Made by a program: the position numbers and the translations under genes. A DNA stretch of 47,591 bases from Gemmatimonadaceae bacterium (GTDB lineage: Bacteria > Gemmatimonadota > Gemmatimonadetes > Gemmatimonadales > Gemmatimonadaceae): NCBI GenBank assembly GCA_014379205.1, contig JACMME010000068.1, forward strand, positions 1 to 47,591, in the 5' to 3' direction. Positions 19,976 to 27,203 of the stretch are shown one piece after another (within the stretch, counting starts at the first letter, position 1; each line of letters begins with the position of its first letter). Below the pieces are notes generated by a model. The model saw nothing but the letters and a program-made list of their open reading frames with translations, was not told the origin of the DNA and searched no databases.

Positions 19976-20908
19976 ATGCGCGTCCTCTTCTGGGGGACGT
20001 CGGCATTCGCGGTGCCGTCGTTGCGCGCACTGTCGGGGGAGGGGTTTGAGGTCGTGGGTGTCGTTACTCAACCCGATCGTGCTGTCGGCCGCTCACGGTC
20101 GCGGGTTGTGCCGCCGCCCCTCAAGGAGGCTGCCGTCGAGGAAGGGTGCACACCGATACTTCAGCCAGAAAAGCCGCGCGGACCCGAATTCATCGACGCA
20201 GTCCGCGGCCTCGAACCCGATGTCTCCGTCGTTATCTCATACGGTCATATCCTGCGGAAGGAAGTCATCGATCTCCCGCCGCTGGGAACTCTCAACGTGC
20301 ACGCGTCGCTATTGCCTGCGCTTAGGGGCGCCGGGCCAATCCAGGCGGCCATTCGCGATGGATTCGTGGAGACAGGGGTTTCGATCATGCGGATGGTTCC
20401 AGAACTCGATGCGGGACCTATCATTCTACAGGCGCGCACGCCTATAGCTGAAGACGAGACATACGGCGAGTTGCACCTGCGGCTTTCGGAAGTGGGGGCG
20501 CTCGCGCTGATTGAAGGCCTCACTCTCCTGAGCCTTGGCAAAACCGAGGAACAGCCGCAGATCGACTCTCGTGCCACATACGCAACGAAGATCGACCGGG
20601 CAGCGACGCGGGTGAACTGGAGGGATGGATGCGGCGCGGTAGCTCGTCACATACGCGCGTACGACCCTGCGCCCGGCGCCGTGACGACGCTGAATGGAGG
20701 GGACGTCAAGCTCTTCGGGGCAATCGCTGTGGAGGACGGAGCGGGCCCGCCAGGAGAGGTGTTGCGCGTTGACAGCGAATCCATCGTCGTCGCCTGCGAA
20801 GAAGGTGCCGTGGGTTTCACTGACGTTCAGCCAGCTGGCAAGAAGCGCATGACCGCAGGAGATTGGGGGCGCGGCCGGGGAATCAGGCCTGGGGATCGGT
20901 TCGCTTGA
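19976..20908 (+). CDS. fmt: Methionyl-tRNA formyltransferase
   Basis: A 310-aa enzyme that formylates initiator Met-tRNA using 10-formyl-tetrahydrofolate. The catalytic triad is Asn107, His109 (NVHASLLPALRGAGPI) and Asp145 (ELDAGPII), as in other Fmt proteins. The N-terminal Rossmann-like hydrolase domain starts VLFWGTSAFAVPSL; the C-terminal ~100 residues are the OB-fold tRNA-binding domain. It starts at ATG 19976, and its stop overlaps a TTG start for the next gene. Confidence 0.97.
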   Translation: MRVLFWGTSAFAVPSLRALSGEGFEVVGVVTQPDRAVGRSRSRVVPPPLKEAAVEEGCTPILQPEKPRGPEFIDAVRGLEPDVSVVISYGHILRKEVIDLPPLGTLNVHASLLPALRGAGPIQAAIRDGFVETGVSIMRMVPELDAGPIILQARTPIAEDETYGELHLRLSEVGALALIEGLTLLSLGKTEEQPQIDSRATYATKIDRAATRVNWRDGCGAVARHIRAYDPAPGAVTTLNGGDVKLFGAIAVEDGAGPPGEVLRVDSESIVVACEEGAVGFTDVQPAGKKRMTAGDWGRGRGIRPGDRFA

Positions 20909-21609
20909 GCGACGCTTCGGCACCGCAGTCCGACAGCGGCACGGAGCCCAAGGCTTCGCTTGACACCGGCGCGGAAATTCCGCGCGTACACGCCGTGACC
21001 GATGATACGATTGTCGTTCGCGCTGATTTCGTCGAGCGCGCCCGTGCGGTCATGCGTGCACTGGGCGCTCGCGGAGCCGTGCACTTGCGCGCGCACATAG
21101 TTCCCGCCGCCAGACTCTACACACTTGCTCTGGAACTCGCAATCACCCAGCGCGAAAGCGGTTGCTGGTTGGTGATGAATGATAGAATCGACATCGCCCT
21201 GGCCGCTTCCGCGCGTGGCGTACAGCTCACGTCGCGATCGATGGGGGTCGCGGATGCTCGCACGATAGCGTTGTCGCTCATGCTGGGCGCCAGCGTGCAC
21301 GCGCCAGAGTCAGCGAAAACCGCTGAAGACGAAGGCGCCGACTGGGTCGTCGCGGGTCACGTCTTCGACACAAAAAGTCACACCGAGGGAAACGGCCGCG
21401 GAATGCCCTTCATCCAGACTCTTCTCGCGGCCACGCGGCTCCCCGTAATTGCCATCGGAGGCGTGAAGCCACATCACATCGCGGCACTGCGCGCCGCGGG
21501 CGTTTATGGGATAGCCGCGATCACGGGCATCTGGGGAGCAGAGAATGCCGAACGCGCCGCTACCGACTATCTTTCGGCGTATGACACACTCGGCGGTACA
21601 GCAGGCTGA
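20905..21609 (+). CDS. tenI: TenI-type thiazole tautomerase (ThiE/TenI family)
   Basis: A TIM-barrel protein of the thiamine phosphate synthase/TenI family, about 234 aa from TTG 20905 (TTGA overlap with fmt); a later GTG start is possible. It reads closer to Bacillus TenI than to ThiE: HAVTDD, HLRAH, LVMNDRIDIAL, SVHAPES, and especially GHVFDTKSHTEGNGRG, where TenI has GHVFETD...EGRG with its conserved active-site histidine; ThiE usually has GPVFPT...K. TenI aromatizes the thiazole phosphate made by ThiG. The immediately following thiS and thiG support this. The first ~40 residues are poorly conserved. Confidence 0.85.
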   Translation: MSDASAPQSDSGTEPKASLDTGAEIPRVHAVTDDTIVVRADFVERARAVMRALGARGAVHLRAHIVPAARLYTLALELAITQRESGCWLVMNDRIDIALAASARGVQLTSRSMGVADARTIALSLMLGASVHAPESAKTAEDEGADWVVAGHVFDTKSHTEGNGRGMPFIQTLLAATRLPVIAIGGVKPHHIAALRAAGVYGIAAITGIWGAENAERAATDYLSAYDTLGGTAG

Positions 21610-21814
21610 AATCAAGCTCACTGTCAACGGCGAACCGTTTACGCAACCCGCCGGCTCCACGCTGGGCGACCTTCTCCGCGCGCACTCGCTTGATGCCAGA
21701 ATGGTGGTCGTCGAATACAACCGGCAGATCCTGCGCGACCGCACCGCTTACGACACTTTAGTGCTTGCCGAAGGCGGAGCCGTAGAGATCGTACACTTCG
21801 TTGGAGGGGGCTGA
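21581..21814 (+). CDS. thiS: Sulfur carrier protein ThiS
   Basis: A ubiquitin-fold sulfur carrier that delivers thiocarboxylate sulfur to the thiazole synthase. From ATG 21581 it is 77 aa, ending in the functional diglycine (IVHFVGGG, with one extra glycine). The core IKLTVNGEPFTQPAGSTLGDLL and VVVEYNRQILRD are typical of ThiS. The start overlaps tenI by 29 bp; an in-frame ATG at 21545 is also possible. The gene stops 1 bp before the thiG start. No thiF adenylyltransferase is nearby. Confidence 0.9.
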   Translation: MTHSAVQQAEIKLTVNGEPFTQPAGSTLGDLLRAHSLDARMVVVEYNRQILRDRTAYDTLVLAEGGAVEIVHFVGGG

Positions 21815-21815
21815 C

Positions 21816-22613
21816 GTGGCCACCACTGCCCTTCCCTCTCTCGACACCCAGTTCGCTATTGCCGGCCGCGAGTTCCGGTCGCGACTGATGGTCGGCACCG
21901 GCAAGTACGCTTCGAATGAAGAGATGCTGAGCGCCATCGAGGCCAGCGGCGCGGAAGTCGTCACGGTTGCTGTGCGGCGCGTAAGTCTCGACCGCTCCAG
22001 AGATGACGGTATTCTGCACCATCTCGATCCTTCGCAGTTCTTTCTGCTGTCGAATACTGCCGGCTGTTATTCCGCGGACGAGGCAACGCGTTATGCTCGG
22101 CTTGCGCGCGCCGCGGGCTTCAACGAGTGGATCAAGCTCGAGGTGATCGGCGACCAGGAGACGCTGCTCCCCGACGTCGCTGGCCTCATAGACGCAACAC
22201 GCGAGCTGGCGGCTGAGGGATTCAAGGTGATGGCTTACACCAACGACGACCTCGTGAGCGCGCTTCGCCTGGAAGACGCAGGCGCCGTCGCGGTGATGCC
22301 GCTGGCTTCTCCTATTGGATCCGGACTCGGTCTTCTGAATCCATTTTCCATTCGGACCATCAAGCATCGGCTCAGCGTGCCCGTGATCGTCGACGCTGGC
22401 GTCGGAACCGCCAGCGATGCATGCGTGACAATGGAACAGGGTGTCGATGGGATCCTGATGAACACCGCACTCGCGGCTGCGCGCGATCCAGCCCGTATGG
22501 CCATGGCCATGCGGCTCGCCGTAGACGCGGGCCGGCTCGCCTATCTGGCCGGACGCATGCCAAGGCGTGAGATAGCTGTTCCGTCGTCGCCAACTGCGGG
22601 GATGCTGGGATGA
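21816..22613 (+). CDS. thiG: Thiazole synthase
   Basis: A 265-aa TIM-barrel enzyme that builds thiazole phosphate from DXP, dehydroglycine and ThiS thiocarboxylate. The segment SRLMVGTGKY, the Schiff-base Lys107 (EWIKLEVIGD), CVRLEDAGAVAVMPL-type AVAVMPLASPIGSGLG, and VDAGVGTASDA phosphate-binding loop are present. The start is GTG 21816, because a strong GGAGG lies about 8 bases upstream (within 21801-21811) and the preceding in-frame TTG would overlap it. The stop overlaps the rsmB start. Confidence 0.96.
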   Translation: MATTALPSLDTQFAIAGREFRSRLMVGTGKYASNEEMLSAIEASGAEVVTVAVRRVSLDRSRDDGILHHLDPSQFFLLSNTAGCYSADEATRYARLARAAGFNEWIKLEVIGDQETLLPDVAGLIDATRELAAEGFKVMAYTNDDLVSALRLEDAGAVAVMPLASPIGSGLGLLNPFSIRTIKHRLSVPVIVDAGVGTASDACVTMEQGVDGILMNTALAAARDPARMAMAMRLAVDAGRLAYLAGRMPRREIAVPSSPTAGMLG

Positions 22614-23965
22614 TGAACGAATCCGGTCCCGGCTTAGCGCATCTTGCTCGCTCAAGCGCGGTAACCGCTTCGCGCCGCATCGCTGCCGACCTGTGTGCCG
22701 ACATGCGGCACGGCACGCTGCTCGATCCGGCTTTCGAGCATCGCACCGCGGGGCTGGAGGCGCGTGACCGGCGCTGGACTCAGGAGCTCGTGTACGGAAT
22801 GCTCCGCCGCAGAAGCATGCTCGACGCGCAGCTTTCAGTGCGTGTTCGTGGCGGACTTGCACGGCTCGACCCCGATCTAATCGATCTTCTTCGGCTCGGC
22901 GCCGACCAACTTTTGCACATGCGCAGCGTACCCGCATATGCGGCGATCGCCCAGACTGTTGAGCTGGCGAAGGAGCGGCATGGTCTGGGCGCAAGCAAGC
23001 TTGCGAACGCTGTACTGAGACGGCTGGACCGGGAGAGAGACAGCCTGGAAGTGGCCCCGCAGTCCGATGCCACCGAGGCCCTCGCCCTGGAGCACTCACA
23101 CCCACGCTGGTTGGTGGCGCGCTGGGTAGCACGCTGGGGCGCGCAGGAAGCAGCGCGCCTGCTCGCCGCAAACAACACCGAAGCGCCCGTCGTACTTCGG
23201 CCGTACGGCATCGTTCGCGAACAACTCGAAGCGATGCTGGAGTCCGCTGGAGTTCACGTTCTAGACGTCCCCCTCGTGCGCGACAGTTTGCAGCTCGCTG
23301 GCGGCGCGTCGCTCACTTCGCTCGGAGCGTATCGGCAGGGGCTTTTCTTCGTGCAGGATCCTGGGTCAACACTGGTCACCAAATACGCAGCCATTCCGAA
23401 TGGTGCAGTAGTAGCGGACTTGTGCGCGGCTCCCGGTGGTAAGACGCTCGAGCTTTCCCGCTCAGCCGGCTCGGTGCTGGCGTGCGATCGCTCCGCGGCC
23501 AGGATAGAGCGCATGACAGCGAACATTGCGCGCGTCGACGCGAAGTCGGTGCACACCATTGTCGCGGACGCCAAGTATCCCGCGATCAGGCCGGTCGATG
23601 CGGTTCTTCTCGACGTACCTTGCACCGGCACGGGCACGTTTCGGCGGCACCCGGACGCGCGGTGGCGGCTGAAAATGTCGGATCTCGCGGTAATGAGTGC
23701 TCTGCAGCGCGCCATCCTCCGGTCGGCGGCTACGGTGGTCAAGCCCGGCGGGCTGCTCGTCTACAGCACCTGTTCTCTGGAGCCCGAAGAAAATGACGAG
23801 CAGGTCGAGAGCTTTCTCGAGACGCATTCGGAGTGGACGCTGGAACCGCCGCCTGATGGCGCGGTTCCTTCACAGGTGCTCGACGCCGGCCGACTGCGCG
23901 TCCTTCCACAGCGTCATGACGTCGACGGCGCCTTCGCGGCCCGGCTCAGGAGAATAGCGGCTTGA
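22610..23965 (+). CDS. rsmB: 16S rRNA m5C967 methyltransferase RsmB
   Basis: A 451-aa SAM-dependent methyltransferase that makes 5-methylcytosine in 16S rRNA. Residues about 15-150 are a NusB-like RNA-binding domain. The catalytic domain has the SAM motif DLCAAPGGKT (270-279), PCTGTGTFRRHPDARWR with Cys338, and the nucleophile-bearing TCSLEPEEN with Cys388. It starts at ATG 22610, overlapping thiG. The stop overlaps the TTG start of the PASTA gene (TTGA). Confidence 0.95.
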   Translation: MMNESGPGLAHLARSSAVTASRRIAADLCADMRHGTLLDPAFEHRTAGLEARDRRWTQELVYGMLRRRSMLDAQLSVRVRGGLARLDPDLIDLLRLGADQLLHMRSVPAYAAIAQTVELAKERHGLGASKLANAVLRRLDRERDSLEVAPQSDATEALALEHSHPRWLVARWVARWGAQEAARLLAANNTEAPVVLRPYGIVREQLEAMLESAGVHVLDVPLVRDSLQLAGGASLTSLGAYRQGLFFVQDPGSTLVTKYAAIPNGAVVADLCAAPGGKTLELSRSAGSVLACDRSAARIERMTANIARVDAKSVHTIVADAKYPAIRPVDAVLLDVPCTGTGTFRRHPDARWRLKMSDLAVMSALQRAILRSAATVVKPGGLLVYSTCSLEPEENDEQVESFLETHSEWTLEPPPDGAVPSQVLDAGRLRVLPQRHDVDGAFAARLRRIAA

Positions 23966-24693
23966 GTTGGCGCGGCGTTGCTCGCCGCTCGCTGCCATTT
24001 CTCATCACCGGCACCGTCGGCTTCGTCATCGCGTATCTGATCGTCGCATTCTTTATTTTTCCGGCGACGATCATTCCGACGGACATAAAAGTCCCGGCAG
24101 TCATAGGACTAACCGAGTACAACGCAGAGCTCCTGATAGTCCGGGCGGGATTCCGGCCGAAAACCCGTGAGAAAACTTTTCACGCGAGCGCGGCGGAAGG
24201 CACCGTAGTGCGGCAGAGCCCAGCCCCAAAATCGGTCGAGCCGAAGGGCTCGGTTGTGTCACTGGACATCAGCCTCGGCCAACGCGAGGAGGAAGTTCCC
24301 ACGGTCGTTGGCTTGACGTTCGCACAGGCGGAGCTCGCCCTCGATAACGCCGGACTGGATATCGGACAGCGAAGGGAAATCGGTAATGAAGCTCCTCGGG
24401 GGCAGGTTTTGGCATCCGATCCTCCAGCAGGAACACGCGTACCGGTCCCAACCGCTGTCAACGTCATCGTGAGCACGGGGCCGGCGACGATAGAGATGCC
24501 CGATGTCACGGGACAGACCGCCAGCCAGGCAAGATCACTTCTCGAGCAGCTTGGCTTTCGCGCGGGTGTCAAAGTTGATTCCTTCAGCACAATGCCCTTG
24601 AATACGGTCGTCGCGCAAACGCCTGCGGCCGGCAAGAACACCAAAGCCGGCACGAGGGTGGTCATCACCGTATCGGGAGCCGTTTCTCCTTGA
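23962..24693 (+). CDS. Membrane-anchored triple-PASTA-domain protein
   Basis: A 243-aa protein with a short cytoplasmic end, one TM helix (about 12-35, LPFLITGTVGFVIAYLIVAF) and three extracytoplasmic PASTA domains at about 43-107, 112-175 and 178-243. Each has the VP-x-VxGLT/VTGQT...A...L start and an end such as VNVIVSTG or VVITVSG. PASTA domains bind peptidoglycan fragments and beta-lactams. The usual kinase or PBP module is absent, so it may be a free cell-wall-sensing or anchoring unit. The start is TTG 23962 overlapping rsmB. Confidence 0.9.
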   Translation: MSWRGVARRSLPFLITGTVGFVIAYLIVAFFIFPATIIPTDIKVPAVIGLTEYNAELLIVRAGFRPKTREKTFHASAAEGTVVRQSPAPKSVEPKGSVVSLDISLGQREEEVPTVVGLTFAQAELALDNAGLDIGQRREIGNEAPRGQVLASDPPAGTRVPVPTAVNVIVSTGPATIEMPDVTGQTASQARSLLEQLGFRAGVKVDSFSTMPLNTVVAQTPAAGKNTKAGTRVVITVSGAVSP

Positions 24694-25355
24694 GTGTGCG
24701 CATAGCGCCATCGATACTCAGCGCCGACTTTGGGCGCCTCGGCGATGAGATTGCTCGCATGGAAGCTGGCGGCGCGGACTGGGTGCACGTCGATGTAATG
24801 GATGGGCGCTTCGTCCCGAACCTTACATTCGGCGCGAAAGTGATTGAAACTCTTCGGCGCAATACGAAACTGCCTCTCGACTGTCACCTGATGGTTGTAG
24901 AGCCGGAACGCTATTTCGAAATATTCGCCGAAGTGGGCGCGTCCGTGATCACCATCCACGCTGAAGTTTCACCGCACATGAGCCGGCAGATCGCCCGTAT
25001 TCATGAGCTCGGCTGCCTGGCAGGTGTAGCACTCAACCCATCGACATCGCTGGAGCACGCACGCGAAGTTGCCGCGGATCTCGATCTTCTGCTTATCATG
25101 AGCGTAAATCCGGGCTTCGGCGGGCAGGCTTTCATCCCCTCGTCCGTCGGCAAGGTGCGGCGGGCACGCGCCTTACTCAGCGAGACCCGCAGCCGTGCGG
25201 TGCTGGAAGTGGACGGTGGCATCTCTCGCACTACGATCGGAGAAATGTGGCGGGCTGGAGCGGACACATTCGTAGCAGGAAATGCGGTGTTTGCGGCCTC
25301 GGATCCAGCCTCTGAAATCCGGGCGTTGCGCGCTGCGTGCATGGAGAGCGCGTGA
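24690..25355 (+). CDS. rpe: Ribulose-phosphate 3-epimerase
   Basis: A 221-aa TIM-barrel enzyme of the pentose phosphate pathway, interconverting ribulose-5-phosphate and xylulose-5-phosphate. SILSADF, WVHVDVMDGRFVPNLTFG (metal-binding His and Asp), LDCHLMV, IHAEV, MSVNPGFGGQAFIP and EVDGGIS are all present. The start is either TTG 24690, overlapping the PASTA stop, or GTG 24696, which gives MRIAPSILSAD. The stop overlaps the next gene (GTGA). Confidence 0.96.
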   Translation: MSVRIAPSILSADFGRLGDEIARMEAGGADWVHVDVMDGRFVPNLTFGAKVIETLRRNTKLPLDCHLMVVEPERYFEIFAEVGASVITIHAEVSPHMSRQIARIHELGCLAGVALNPSTSLEHAREVAADLDLLLIMSVNPGFGGQAFIPSSVGKVRRARALLSETRSRAVLEVDGGISRTTIGEMWRAGADTFVAGNAVFAASDPASEIRALRAACMESA

Positions 25356-25903
25356 CTGTCCGGGGGCAGTGGATGGTTGTGGGCGCCGTCGTCACGAGCA
25401 TGGCAGCCGGTCTGTTCGCGGTCACCCGCTTCCTGGGTGACGAGATCTTTCAAGTCACCATCGGCTCGCAGGCTCCGAATTTCGCAGCGGTTACGCTGGA
25501 CGAAACACCCACTCCGCGCGACATCGAGTACTACAAGGGTAGCGTAGTGCTACTCAACATCTGGGCGACATGGTGCGAGCCATGCCGTGTCGAGATGCCG
25601 AGCATCGAGCGGTTGCACTCGGAATTCGCGGGCCGCGGATTAAAAGTGGTGGCGGTCTCCATCGACCAACCGGGAATGGAGGAGCAGATTCGCGGATTCG
25701 CGCGCGAGTACGGGATCACATTCGAGATTCTGCACAACAGAACCGGCGACATTCAACGGCAGTATCAGCTGACCGGAGTTCCGGAGACGTTCGTGATCGG
25801 GCGGGACGGCGTGATTCACAAGAAAGTCATTGGCGCCGACAGTTGGGATTCGGGAGCGAATCGGGCGCTCATTGAGGGGCTGTTGGGGGAGAAGCTCAGG
25901 TAG
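25352..25903 (+). CDS. TlpA/ResA-like membrane-anchored thioredoxin
   Basis: A 183-aa thiol-disulfide oxidoreductase facing the periplasm. An N-terminal TM anchor (WMVVGAVVTSMAAGLFAVTRF) precedes a thioredoxin fold with the redox pair WCEPC, the family insertion around VSIDQPGMEEQIRGFAREYG, and the cis-proline in GVPETFVI. Such proteins reduce apocytochrome c or DsbC-like partners. No cytochrome c maturation gene is adjacent. It starts at GTG 25352, overlapping rpe, and is the last gene of the rightward operon. Confidence 0.92.
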   Translation: MTVRGQWMVVGAVVTSMAAGLFAVTRFLGDEIFQVTIGSQAPNFAAVTLDETPTPRDIEYYKGSVVLLNIWATWCEPCRVEMPSIERLHSEFAGRGLKVVAVSIDQPGMEEQIRGFAREYGITFEILHNRTGDIQRQYQLTGVPETFVIGRDGVIHKKVIGADSWDSGANRALIEGLLGEKLR

Positions 25904-25939
25904 TCGCAGATGGTCGTGAGGTCGGACCGCAACGAGTCC

Positions 25940-26068
25940 GGTGCCCAGTGCCAGGTGCCCGGTTGGCAAAGCGCGGTGCCCGATGCTCGGGCATGCAACC
26001 GCGCCTCCTCAGATAGTCAGCCGTTCTTCGCAGTTCGCAGTTCAATCCGCAGTCCGCAATCCGCAATC
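25940..26068. repeat. Composite heptad island (GGTGCCC; TTCGCAG; CGCAATC)
   Basis: GGTGCCC at 25940, AGTGCCA at 25947, GGTGCCC at 25954 and again at 25975. Then TTCGCAG at 26027 and 26034, TTCAATC at 26041, CGCAGTC at 26048, CGCAATC at 26055 and 26062, all at 7-base spacing. The order TTCGCAG then CGCAATC also occurs at about 9981-10017. It lies between the convergent thioredoxin and Yip1 genes. Confidence 0.9.
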
Positions 26069-26074
26069 GGCTTC

Positions 26075-26806
26075 CTACATGCGCAATGCCCCAAACAGCG
26101 CCGGTATTGCGCCGCATAACCAAACAATCGCGCCTGCAATGGCGGCCTGACTGGTTGTCATTTTGCCTGTGACTCGCAAACCAATGACTATCAGGGCTGT
26201 CACCCAGAGCGTGAAGACATCCACGCGGCTCAGCAGCGCGATAACAACCGGCGAAGTGGTGTCAACGTCCATGAACCGAGTGGGACCGAGCTTGATACTT
26301 TGCAGTGAAGTCATACTGTCGGCATCGAGCAGCAATCCCTGAATCGCATTTACAATCGCCTCGATGATCCTTGGGAAATAGGAATACGTTGCCACAACGA
26401 ACCCCGACCGCAGAGTCTGCTTCGAGTCAAACGGTTTCCCAGCGACCCACATTACGAGCGCGAGAAGGCACACGATGAGTGGGACACCTAACGCCACGAA
26501 CAGACCCCCGAAGACCCCTTCTGTGAACTTGCGGCCCATTTCCATCTGTTCCGCAGTCAACTGAGGATTCTCTCTCATCATGCGCGCGGTGTTGCGTGAG
26601 AACTCGCCGTCGAACACCGGCTGCAACAGAGATCGTGTACCGAAGTAGAGCGCGGTCAGAATAGACGTGAGAACCAGCAACGCGATTCCGAATCCGTTGT
26701 TCTCACGCCGGGCAAACACTTCTGACGGCGAGGCAAAAATGTCGATAAAGTCTTCCCAGACGGACGGACGCTTGGCGGCAGTGACGGGCGAGACTGGTGT
26801 GGTCAT
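26075..26806 (-). CDS. Yip1-domain membrane protein
   Basis: A 243-aa integral membrane protein of the Yip1 family. About 30 cytoplasmic residues (SVWEDFIDIFASPSEVFARR) precede five TM segments: GIALLVLTSILTALYFG, GLFVALGVPLIVCLLALVMW, FVVATYSYFPRIIEAIV, VFTLWVTALIVIGLRV and AIAGAIVWLCGAIPALFGAL. Bacterial members have no settled function. ATG 26806 is the start; the frame stays open to 26950 but those 48 codons translate the TGCGAAC repeat (SSQFAVRS-like) and are rejected. It converges on the thioredoxin gene. Confidence 0.85.
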   Translation of the reverse strand: MTTPVSPVTAAKRPSVWEDFIDIFASPSEVFARRENNGFGIALLVLTSILTALYFGTRSLLQPVFDGEFSRNTARMMRENPQLTAEQMEMGRKFTEGVFGGLFVALGVPLIVCLLALVMWVAGKPFDSKQTLRSGFVVATYSYFPRIIEAIVNAIQGLLLDADSMTSLQSIKLGPTRFMDVDTTSPVVIALLSRVDVFTLWVTALIVIGLRVTGKMTTSQAAIAGAIVWLCGAIPALFGALRM

Positions 26807-26836
26807 CGAGGGCTCGGTGAGCGGTGAGAAGAGAGC

Positions 26837-27137
26837 TGCGAAGTGCGAAGTGCGAAGTGCGAACTGCGAAGTGCGAAGTGCGAACTGCGAACTGCGAACT
26901 GCGAACTGCGAACTGCTTTCGCGACTGTCGCTTGGCCGCCAAAAAATCACTCAATGGGCGCTTGCGTCAAGGGGCCTGTCGCTTGGGAACTCGGTCAAAC
27001 GCCCATACGAGTGAAACGACACCGTTTGACATCCCGGTTCGGTGATCGCGCTCGTCACGCAGTACGCAGTACGCAGTTCTCTTCGCAGTTCGCAGCTCCC
27101 TTCGCAGTTCTTAGTTCTATTCGCAATTCGCAACACA
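26837..27137. repeat. Heptad island with facing TGCGAAC and TTCGCAG arms
   Basis: The left array has 11 consecutive heptads from 26837 to 26913, a mix of TGCGAAG and TGCGAAC. The right array starts with ACGCAGT at 27057, 27064 and 27071, then TTCGCAG at 27082 and 27089 and looser TTCGCAG/TTCGCAA copies to about 27135. The words are reverse complements. Between them, 26914-27056 holds no recognisable gene. It fills the divergent gap between the Yip1 gene and the M24 peptidase gene. Confidence 0.93.
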
Positions 27138-27152
27138 ACGCCTCCCCCGCGG

Positions 27153-27158
27153 TATAAT
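27153..27158 (+). promoter_or_regulatory. Consensus -10 box for the M24 peptidase gene
   Basis: TATAAT lies 46 bases upstream of the GTG start, right after the heptad island. The -35 position falls in the repeat (GCAACA, a poor match). A GGAG at 27193-27196 gives a ribosome binding site 7 bases before GTG 27204. Confidence 0.55.
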
Positions 27159-27203
27159 TACTGCCTTCCTGCTGAACACTTATCGCTTACACGGAGTTCG
27201 CTC

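Noticed and set aside
20850-21000. TPP riboswitch before the thiazole genes
   Set aside because: tenI starts inside the fmt stop codon, leaving no leader, and no THI-box sequence is visible.
26837-26913. CRISPR array
   Set aside because: Units are 7 bases with no spacers and no cas genes are present; it is a simple heptad tandem array.
26807-26950. N-terminal extension of the Yip1 protein
   Set aside because: These codons only translate the TGCGAAC repeat; the same kind of false extension was trimmed for ruvC, the porX-like gene and the M24 peptidase.
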